A stretch of DNA of 13,624 bases from Bacteriovoracales bacterium (GTDB taxonomy: Bacteria; Bdellovibrionota; Bacteriovoracia; Bacteriovoracales; Bacteriovoracaceae): positions 1 through 13,624 of the forward strand of contig SKGZ01000286.1 in the NCBI GenBank assembly GCA_007117175.1, read 5' to 3'. The stretch's first letter is position 1. Each line of letters begins with the position of its first letter. The notes under the pieces are model-generated. The model was not told where the DNA came from. It saw nothing but the letters and a program-made list of their open reading frames with translations, and ran no database searches. The position numbers and the translations under genes were made by a program. Shown here piece by piece: positions 1 to 5,874 of this stretch.

Positions 1-8
1 CTTTTCGT

Positions 9-593
9 TTAATGTATTGCCAGACATAAAATAACTCCCAAAACAATAATTTCCCGTTTATTCTTCCAACAGATGGGAGGACACACTACAAGATACGCAA
101 TTTGCCCCTTCCTCTGGAACGTTTCCCAAAGACAAATCGCTCGATGTCCACTTTCCACCTTATCTAGCTGACTATTAAGGTGAATCTCGGCAATAGAGTA
201 AGGGATATCTTCTTCTAATTGGAAGGGAATAATTTGACGTGCTTTTTTTTGGCTTTTTACTGGAATAATTTTAAAGCGATTAGAAAGCAATTCAACTGGT
301 GTTTGGAAGATAAATAAAGTCTCTTCCGGCTTGTCTTTCATGAAATCCTTTAGGACATTAAGTTGAAAGTCAAGCAAGTGTTCATTGAATCCGCTTTGTA
401 TTTCCTGTTCTTGTGTATTTTTTTTGCCCTTAGACTCTTCTGGCTCTTTTTTTACTTCCGCTTCTGTTAAGGGAAGTGCCTGACTGGAGATGCTAAGATA
501 ATAATGCTTGATGTATTTAAAATGTTTTTTTTCAACTCTTCCTTCAAGAATCTTTATTCCGTAGCTACCAAAATCGATACTGTAAATCAACAT
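9..593 (-). CDS. gspL: GspL-like inner-membrane platform protein, N-terminal part; frame lost near the left edge
   Basis: GspL anchors the GspE ATPase to the inner membrane and pairs with GspM. The N-terminus, YSIDFGSYGIKIL (residues 4-16), resembles the actin-like fold opening of PilM/GspL proteins, and FQLEEDIPYSIAEIH (124-138) matches their conserved LEEDIP segment. A Lys/Glu/Gln-rich stretch lies at about 46-66. Position after gspK is the classic place for gspL. The product is only 194 residues, against roughly 400 for the family, with no second actin-like subdomain, membrane helix or periplasmic domain. After about residue 153 (near base 135) the composition changes abruptly: 4 Cys and 2 Trp in the last 41 residues, none in the first 153. 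This suggests a frameshift, deletion or assembly error at the window edge. The start at 593 has no clear Shine-Dalgarno and lies 46 nt after gspK. GspL identity is fairly secure from context; the C-terminal end is not. Confidence 0.65.
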   Translation of the reverse strand: MLIYSIDFGSYGIKILEGRVEKKHFKYIKHYYLSISSQALPLTEAEVKKEPEESKGKKNTQEQEIQSGFNEHLLDFQLNVLKDFMKDKPEETLFIFQTPVELLSNRFKIIPVKSQKKARQIIPFQLEEDIPYSIAEIHLNSQLDKVESGHRAICLWETFQRKGQIAYLVVCPPICWKNKREIIVLGVILCLAIH

Positions 594-639
594 AATTCAA
601 TGATAACAAGAGTGAAGCTAATTTGAACAGTTTAAATCT

Positions 640-1971
640 TCAGATGATAGTGATTTCTAAAATGAGCGGTTTGGATGCCTGACTACCGCGGTCTGTTTCT
701 CTGCTTGGTCTTTGCTGTTGTTGTTGAGTTGGGGGAGTTTGTTCCTCTTCACCTTGCTCAGGCCTTGTTTGAGGCCGTGATGTTTCTTGTGAAGGATCCT
801 CCATGGAGACGATAGCTTGTATAGTGTATTCATTATTTTGAAACTTGCCTGTTGAGATCAATTTAAACATTTTTGGACTGGCGCCAAATTGGATTCCAGC
901 ATCTTGCAGTAGTTTGACTTGTTGGTCAAATCCATTTTCTCCAATGATTCTTGCCTCTTGAGTAAAATAGCGCTTAATATCATCAACACTGTTAAAGGTA
1001 ATAGGCATCTCAGGATTCATGGGATTACTTTTATACTCATAAAAGTCTTCAATCTGCTGGAGAGTGATCCCTGGAACTAACATTCTTAATAAGTTTCCCG
1101 AAAGCTGATTGACGTCGATCATAGGAGTTCCATGGACTGTGATTTCATTTTTGATCAGATTGACTAGATCATCATTCCAGCCTGGAAGAAGATAGAGCTC
1201 TGAGATTGAGGTCATAGGAGCATGTTTAGCAGTCAGTTGCATGCGATTAAATTCTGATTCAACTTGAGTACGAAATGGACCAATATCGATATTTTCATCA
1301 GAAATATAGAATTTAATTGCGGCAATTAATTCTTCAACTCGAGTGGCGGAATATCTTTGAAAAAAAGCTTCGTCTGTTTCTTGAGTACTGTTAATCGCCA
1401 TAATAATTAACTCGGCTAATCGCTTCTCTATTTCTTCTTCTGCCGAACCTGGTTCGTCAGGATTACGTTGCCCTTCAGATTGGCGCTGTCTACCTCCACC
1501 TTGTAAATCCTTAAAGTTAGAAACTCGGAGCATATTAAGATTAATTTTACTGGCAAGAGACTCAATATTAATTTGAATTTCTCCATTGAGCAAAGATTCT
1601 CTTTCAAATTCTTCTATCATTGATTTTTCTCTCATGCTGGTGGTTGGCAAAATAGGAAGGGGAAACATGAGTGGAAGGGACCAGATCATATTAAGCATTT
1701 CAGGACTGGCCATTCTTTTCATATTTTCATTCCCATCAACTGCAGCTTTGATTTCTTGATAGATTTCTAAACGTAAAAGACCCATCTTCAGTCCAGCCTC
1801 AGCATTGAGTCTAGCCTGAGTACGGGCGATAAGATTGCTGGATTTTATTTTATGAATACTGGTGTCAAAGCGAAAGGTGTACATCAGTAAGGTCAGGATG
1901 GTAATAGAGGTCAAAACCATCATCAATGCTATGCCTGAGGAATTTCTCAAGATTTTTATTAAAGAGATCAT
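640..1971 (-). CDS. gspK: GspK minor pseudopilin (tip complex)
   Basis: GspK is the largest minor pseudopilin and caps the T2SS pseudopilus with GspI and GspJ. The 443-residue product begins with a short basic leader ending in Gly13, followed by a hydrophobic helix (IALMMVLTSITILTLL). The fifth mature residue is Met instead of Glu, as is usual for GspK. The helical domain contains the family-like segment ELYLLPGW (259-266) followed by IDVNQLSGNLLRMLVPGI (285-302). Two low-complexity inserts stand out: a Gly/Gln/Arg/Glu-rich one at about 157-180 and a Gln/Glu/Pro/Arg-rich one at about 394-433 with five consecutive Gln (416-420). The latter sits just before the final strand LILEITII. The start overlaps the gspJ stop as ATGA (1968-1971), and AAAGGA lies about 8 nt upstream. 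Translational coupling to gspJ is likely. Confidence 0.93.
   Translation of the reverse strand: MISLIKILRNSSGIALMMVLTSITILTLLMYTFRFDTSIHKIKSSNLIARTQARLNAEAGLKMGLLRLEIYQEIKAAVDGNENMKRMASPEMLNMIWSLPLMFPLPILPTTSMREKSMIEEFERESLLNGEIQINIESLASKINLNMLRVSNFKDLQGGGRQRQSEGQRNPDEPGSAEEEIEKRLAELIIMAINSTQETDEAFFQRYSATRVEELIAAIKFYISDENIDIGPFRTQVESEFNRMQLTAKHAPMTSISELYLLPGWNDDLVNLIKNEITVHGTPMIDVNQLSGNLLRMLVPGITLQQIEDFYEYKSNPMNPEMPITFNSVDDIKRYFTQEARIIGENGFDQQVKLLQDAGIQFGASPKMFKLISTGKFQNNEYTIQAIVSMEDPSQETSRPQTRPEQGEEEQTPPTQQQQQRPSRETDRGSQASKPLILEITII
712..726 (-). repeat. Short polyglutamine run in gspK
   Basis: Five consecutive Gln codons (four CAA, one CAG) encode residues 416-420 of GspK inside its Gln/Pro/Arg-rich C-terminal insert. 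The run is short, so slipped-strand length variation is possible but not indicated by this sequence alone. Confidence 0.5.
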
Positions 1972-2894
1972 CTTTCAATCCTTTGCCCTGGACGGCTTGG
2001 TCGTGGTCTTGGCGGGGCATTTTGAGGTTGATGATTTTCTTTTGGCCAAAGTGGGCGAAAAATTCTTTCAATAATATGAATATGATCATAAAGGTCTCGG
2101 TAGCGCATTTTAACCTTTATGGCATCCAGTCTTCCAATTCCATTAAAGACATCTTCTATGCGAGTAAATCTTTGAGTTTGATAGTCCCAAAAAGTAAACT
2201 CTAGCTCATCAACTTTTTCTAGTAAAATTTGTGGCCTAATCATCACTTCTTGGGACTCAAAGTCATTTTCACCAAAGGGATCACCAGCATAAAATCTGCG
2301 AACCAACATTTTACCTGGATTGAGATTGGGGTTAGGATCGTTTTCTCTCATCCGCTCAAGGTCTTCTTTACTGGAGGCTTCAAGAGAGTAACTGACCCAG
2401 GCATATTGGGATTGGCGAGAATTAGCAACTCTTCTTCGATTGCTCGCGGTAAAAAATTCAAAGTGAAAGGGAGTAGGGGTTATGAATCTGGGGATAGGAA
2501 TACCATCTTTATTGGGTAGGTAGAAACGACGATTATCACGATAACGTAAATCTATAATTTGTTGAATGGCCCTCAGTTCTTCACGATTGCGATTAGGATC
2601 ACCACCCCCCTGTGGTTCTCCTTGTTGCCCTTGTTGCCTTTGAGCTTGTTGAGGATTCAGTTGTTGCAAGTCAAACTTCTCAGAAAAAAAGAGCGGGGAA
2701 TAAAGCTGGGATAGATCCCACTCTAGCATTGCCAGTGCAGTAAAGGCATTCAGTTTGTCTTTATCTTCTCGAGTGGTCACTTCCACTAATTGAAAGCTTG
2801 ACTGAGAGGCTTGAAAGATGGCCAAACTGATAAAACTAATAATGGTTAAACCAATCATCACTTCAAGTAGAGAAAGACCTGTTTGATTCTTCAT
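1968..2894 (-). CDS. gspJ: GspJ minor pseudopilin (tip complex)
   Basis: GspJ is a minor pseudopilin of the T2SS tip that binds GspI and GspK. The chosen start at 2894 gives a 308-residue protein with a 6-residue leader MKNQTG and a type IV pilin motif G|LSLLEVMIGL with Glu at mature position 5, then a hydrophobic helix to about residue 27. The open frame extends 34 codons further upstream. That extension lies inside gspI and would bury the prepilin leader, so it is rejected; the 2894 start also makes an exact ATGA overlap with the gspI stop. The body has a Trp/Tyr-rich beta domain (for example LEFTFWDYQTQRF). Two low-complexity segments are present: a Gln/Gly/Arg-rich insert (about residues 75-105, bases 2581-2670) and a Pro/Arg-rich tail (bases 1974-2030). 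The gspK start overlaps its stop. Confidence 0.88.
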   Translation of the reverse strand: MKNQTGLSLLEVMIGLTIISFISLAIFQASQSSFQLVEVTTREDKDKLNAFTALAMLEWDLSQLYSPLFFSEKFDLQQLNPQQAQRQQGQQGEPQGGGDPNRNREELRAIQQIIDLRYRDNRRFYLPNKDGIPIPRFITPTPFHFEFFTASNRRRVANSRQSQYAWVSYSLEASSKEDLERMRENDPNPNLNPGKMLVRRFYAGDPFGENDFESQEVMIRPQILLEKVDELEFTFWDYQTQRFTRIEDVFNGIGRLDAIKVKMRYRDLYDHIHIIERIFRPLWPKENHQPQNAPPRPRPSRPGQRIER

Positions 2895-3505
2895 TGTCTT
2901 GCCTGCTCTCCTTGACCACCTCCGCCGGAACGTTGGCCGGTTGCCGATTGAATCAATTGTCCAATATTCATTTGATATTCGTGATTGCGCAGCCATGTTG
3001 AGAGGGACCAGCTGAGGTCAGTCTCTTTGTCTCGGACAGTGACTTGAATTTGCCAAATGGATTCATGGATTCCTTCAGTGATACGATCAAAAATTCCTTC
3101 AAAGGCTGCAAAGGGATTCTGCTGTCTGGTATTGAGTTGAGATTGTCTTTGTTGAGCTCCTTCTTCTTCTCCTTGCCCCATCCCTTGAGTCAAGTTAAAT
3201 AAATTGGGAATCTCAAAGCGTCGATATTCAACGGTGTATTCATAGTTCTTCCACTGGTCCTCTCTAAAGGGTTTAGTTTCAGTGGCCATGACTAATGATT
3301 CTTGAAAAATGGGAGGATTAAGCATGATTTCATTGAGAATAAGCTCACAAAGGTAATTAAGAGTGACCTCTCTTTCAATATAATAAGAATCTTGTAGCGA
3401 CTTAGTTTGTGAAGCTGTAAAAACAACATAAAACACACTAAAACTTAAAAAAGCAACCATCACCTCAATCAGAGAAAATCCTTTTTGATTACTGGCGATT
3501 TGCAT
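2891..3505 (-). CDS. gspI: GspI minor pseudopilin (tip complex)
   Basis: GspI nucleates the pseudopilus tip with GspJ and GspK. From the start at 3505 the product is 204 residues. It has a 9-residue leader MQIASNQKG, then the cleavage and helix motif FSLIEVMVAFLSFSVFYVVF with Glu at mature position 5. Alternative ATGs at 3556 and 3565 would give an unusually long leader of 26-29 residues and a larger overlap with gspH. None of the starts has a strong Shine-Dalgarno, so the choice rests on leader length. The gene overlaps gspH by 17 nt out of frame and gspJ by 4 nt (ATGA). It is longer than typical GspI because of a Gly/Glu/Gln/Arg-rich insert (bases about 3114-3187) and a Gly/Gln-rich C-terminus (about 2894-2935). 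Confidence 0.86.
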   Translation of the reverse strand: MQIASNQKGFSLIEVMVAFLSFSVFYVVFTASQTKSLQDSYYIEREVTLNYLCELILNEIMLNPPIFQESLVMATETKPFREDQWKNYEYTVEYRRFEIPNLFNLTQGMGQGEEEGAQQRQSQLNTRQQNPFAAFEGIFDRITEGIHESIWQIQVTVRDKETDLSWSLSTWLRNHEYQMNIGQLIQSATGQRSGGGGQGEQARQ

Positions 3506-4208
3506 TGGACCAAGTTTGTGCAATTTGTTGTGCTTTTTTTCTGGCAATTGATTCATAATTAGCATAGCTTGAGTTCTCTAAGGGGGCGTAGTCAATAAAA
3601 ATCTCTTCACTCACAGTCATCACTTCGATAATCGCCAATTCATCTACTGAAGCCAAAAAAATAAGACCTGCGTCGCGATTACCAATGGGAAAAAAGTAAA
3701 GAGATGCAGTATCGATGACCAATTGTTTCGTGTAGTCGGTGACCATACCAATAAATAAAATATCGTCATTCAGAGGTTTGGCGTATTGGCGAAATTCTTC
3801 AATGGGACCAAAACCAGCATCTAATTGCTCTTGTTGCTTGAGTTTTTCTTTTTCATCTATTCCAAAACGAGTGTTCTCTTCTTCTAATTCTGGTAGTAAG
3901 ATCTCATGGTGCTGGCCAATTTCAATTTGATACTCATGGGGTTCATCTGGCCCTGTTATGGAGTTCATTCGTAAGCGAGTGACGCGATTTCTGAGCACTG
4001 CTTCTTGCGAGGCGAGCTTAATTGCTCTTTCTAATCCATAGATGGCATCTTCCAGGTCAGCTCTGGCATCAAAAGTATTCCTAACTGCAATAAAGGAAGC
4101 AATGGCTATTAAAAAAATGGCCACCAAGATTTCAATAAGTGAAAGTCCTTGCTGGCCACAATAAATCGCTCTTTGAGAATTAGAGTTCGTCACTTCGGAT
4201 GTCGGCAT
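3489..4208 (-). CDS. gspH: GspH minor pseudopilin
   Basis: GspH is a minor pseudopilin that links the major GspG fibre to the tip complex. The start at 4208 is preferred over in-frame ATGs at 4235 and 4244 because GGAGAAGGAG lies immediately upstream. It gives 239 residues with a 21-residue leader ending QQG, then LSLIEILVAIFLIAIASFIAV with Glu at mature position 5. The C-terminal beta domain contains SLYFFPIGNRDAGLIFLAS, resembling the FxPxG segment common in GspH/FimT proteins. A charged, predicted helical or loop insert rich in Glu/Lys/Gln lies between (EEENTRFGIDEKEKLKQQEQ). The gene overlaps the end of gspG by 29 nt out of frame and the start of gspI by 17 nt. Assignment as GspH rests on both order and motif. 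Confidence 0.86.
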   Translation of the reverse strand: MPTSEVTNSNSQRAIYCGQQGLSLIEILVAIFLIAIASFIAVRNTFDARADLEDAIYGLERAIKLASQEAVLRNRVTRLRMNSITGPDEPHEYQIEIGQHHEILLPELEEENTRFGIDEKEKLKQQEQLDAGFGPIEEFRQYAKPLNDDILFIGMVTDYTKQLVIDTASLYFFPIGNRDAGLIFLASVDELAIIEVMTVSEEIFIDYAPLENSSYANYESIARKKAQQIAQTWSNANRQ

Positions 4209-4632
4209 CTTCTCCTTCTCCGCCTTCTTCTCCATCCCGACCATAGGAGATGATCACATAGCTTCTACCCTCATCTGGTGAAAGATAGACATAGTCATAC
4301 CCCCATGGATCCTCAGGTATTTTTTCAATATACCCACTGGGGCGATACTTCTTACACTCTTTGCCTCCCATTGGCTTTTCAACTAATGCTTGCAGTCCCT
4401 GCTCCTCAGTGGGGTAGCGGTTGCAGTGCCTGCGATAGTCATTGAGCGCCTCACCAAAATTCTTAATTTGAATTTTAGCAGATTCAATTTTACCTTCTGC
4501 TAATTGATCAAAGACCTTAGTTGCCACAAATGTCCCGGCCAGGGCCAAGAGGGTTAAAGCAATGAGAATCTCAATTAAACTCAAACCTCTCTGGCCTGTG
4601 ACCAAGGAACCAATGCTTTTGTGTTTTTTCAT
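4180..4632 (-). CDS. gspG: GspG major pseudopilin
   Basis: GspG polymerises into the periplasmic pseudopilus that pushes substrates through the secretin. From 4632 the protein has 150 residues. The leader MKKHKSIGSLVTGQRG precedes LSLIEILIALTLLALAGTFV with Glu at mature position 5. Then come the conserved family features: YPTEEQGLQALVEKP, DPWGYDYVYLSP, and a C-terminal Asp/Gly segment YGRDGEEGGEGEDADI that matches the calcium-binding loop of GspG proteins. Two Cys (in RRHCNRYP and GKECKKYR) flank the alpha-beta loop and could form a disulfide. An upstream in-frame ATG at 4638 is only 1 nt from the ribosome binding site. The ATG at 4632 is 7 nt away, so the latter is preferred. The end overlaps gspH. 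Confidence 0.96.
   Translation of the reverse strand: MKKHKSIGSLVTGQRGLSLIEILIALTLLALAGTFVATKVFDQLAEGKIESAKIQIKNFGEALNDYRRHCNRYPTEEQGLQALVEKPMGGKECKKYRPSGYIEKIPEDPWGYDYVYLSPDEGRSYVIISYGRDGEEGGEGEDADIRSDEL
4212..4221 (-). promoter_or_regulatory. Ribosome binding site for gspH, inside gspG
   Basis: GGAGAAGGAG on the minus strand, located in the Gly/Glu codons of the gspG calcium-loop region. The first GGAG is 9 nt and the second 3 nt before the ATG at 4208. The ATGs at 4235 and 4244 have no comparable site, so this supports 4208 as the gspH start. Confidence 0.65.
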
Positions 4633-4639
4633 TTGCATA

Positions 4640-4645
4640 CTCCTT
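4640..4645 (-). promoter_or_regulatory. Ribosome binding site for gspG
   Basis: AAGGAG read on the minus strand, partly within the gspF stop codon region. It is 7 nt before the ATG at 4632 and only 1 nt before the ATG at 4638, so it decides the gspG start in favour of 4632. It is one of the strongest Shine-Dalgarno sites in the operon, fitting high expression of the major pseudopilin (inference). Confidence 0.75.
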
Positions 4646-5863
4646 TTAGTTAATCTTATTCAGTTCCATCATTGGCATAATAACGGAAAATACAATCAGT
4701 GCAACTGCTCCTCCAAGTAAAATCATCATAGCAGGTTCTAGTAAAGATGTAAGACTTGTGAGTTTAGTGTCCACTTGGTCTTGGTAATTATCTGCTATAA
4801 TATTAAGCATGGGTTCAATTTCACCAGATTGCTCTCCTAACTTTATCATATGAACCATTAAAGAGGGAAAATATCCTGATCTAAGAAGAGGACCAGTCAT
4901 AGAAGAGCCTTCAGAGACAGCAATTCTAGCCTCTTCAATAGTTTGTTTCATTAAAATATTAGGGACAAGATTCTTGACAATACTCAAAGCCGCTAAAATA
5001 GGAACACCTGCATTGAGCAGCGTGGCCAGAGTGGAGGTAAAGCGGGAAATGTTGATCATAGCAATCAGGTTTCCCAGGATTGGTAATTTTAATTGCAAGG
5101 TGTGCCATCTTTTTTGGCCTGATTGAGAATTTAAATATTTTTTTACGATATAGATAAAAACAAAAATAGCAATAATTAAGGCCATCCAGTGATTTAACAA
5201 AAAATTAGAAATCCAAATTGTTATTTTAGTCAGTCCCGGAAGTGGCTTTTTGCTGGATTCAAAAAGTTTCGCAATCTGAGGGATCACAAAAGTAAAGATA
5301 AAGGTAATCATGGCCGAACCTGCGAACATCATCACTAAGGGGTAAGTCATGGACCCCATAATTTTATTTTTAAGTCGTACTTGCGCTTCTTTAAAGTCTG
5401 CTAATTTAAGAAGAACAATATCTAAGGTCCCTGAAGCCTCTCCAGCGTCAACCATATTAATATAAACTTGATCAAAAACTTTTGGGTGATCTGCTAAGGC
5501 CTTGGCCAAGGAGGAACCTTCGTTGACTTTGGTTCGCACATCGGAGAGAACAATTTTCAAGTAATCATGTTCAATTTGATTAATAATTGCATTAAAGGCT
5601 TCGACAATTTGAATTCGCGCTTTGATCAAAGTGGAGAGCTGTCTAGTGACTAAAGCTAGATCATCAACAGAGACTTTTTTGCTATTAAAAAAATTAAATC
5701 CACCACTCTTAGTATTAGTCCTTGCTGTTTTTTCTTTGATTTCTAACAGCATCAAGCCCATGGCCCTAATTTTTTGCTTAGCTCCAGCTTCACTCTCACT
5801 ATTGATAGTGGATTTGAGCTCTTTTCCAGTCTTGTCTAATGCCTTGTAAGAATAAATTGCCAT
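4646..5863 (-). CDS. gspF: GspF inner-membrane platform protein
   Basis: GspF is the polytopic core of the T2SS assembly platform and works with GspE and GspL to insert and extract pseudopilins. Its 405 residues match the usual family length. It starts with the conserved MAIYSYKALDKTGKE. Two T2SSF repeats are visible at about 68-190 and 271-392, each carrying the motif (Y/M)xxM(V/I)xxGExSG (YINMVDAGEASGTLD at 134-148, MVHMIKLGEQSGEIE at 336-350). Likely membrane helices lie at about 174-197, 221-240 and 375-396. The start is 11 nt after the gspE stop with a weak Shine-Dalgarno, so coupling to gspE translation is plausible. No anomaly was seen. Confidence 0.97.
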   Translation of the reverse strand: MAIYSYKALDKTGKELKSTINSESEAGAKQKIRAMGLMLLEIKEKTARTNTKSGGFNFFNSKKVSVDDLALVTRQLSTLIKARIQIVEAFNAIINQIEHDYLKIVLSDVRTKVNEGSSLAKALADHPKVFDQVYINMVDAGEASGTLDIVLLKLADFKEAQVRLKNKIMGSMTYPLVMMFAGSAMITFIFTFVIPQIAKLFESSKKPLPGLTKITIWISNFLLNHWMALIIAIFVFIYIVKKYLNSQSGQKRWHTLQLKLPILGNLIAMINISRFTSTLATLLNAGVPILAALSIVKNLVPNILMKQTIEEARIAVSEGSSMTGPLLRSGYFPSLMVHMIKLGEQSGEIEPMLNIIADNYQDQVDTKLTSLTSLLEPAMMILLGGAVALIVFSVIMPMMELNKIN

Positions 5864-5874
5864 GTGGATCTATT

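Noticed and set aside
1862..2519. Short plus-strand frames opposite gspJ and gspK
   Set aside because: They lie antisense to well-supported pseudopilin genes and have no initiation signals or protein motifs.
2895..2996. N-terminal extension of GspJ by 34 residues
   Set aside because: It lies entirely inside gspI, is Arg-rich, and would place the prepilin cleavage site 40 residues in. The ATGA-coupled start at 2894 fits the family.
3506..3565. Longer GspI start (ATG at 3565 or 3556)
   Set aside because: It would make an atypically long prepilin leader and larger overlap with gspH. However, no start has a strong ribosome binding site, so this is only a moderate rejection.
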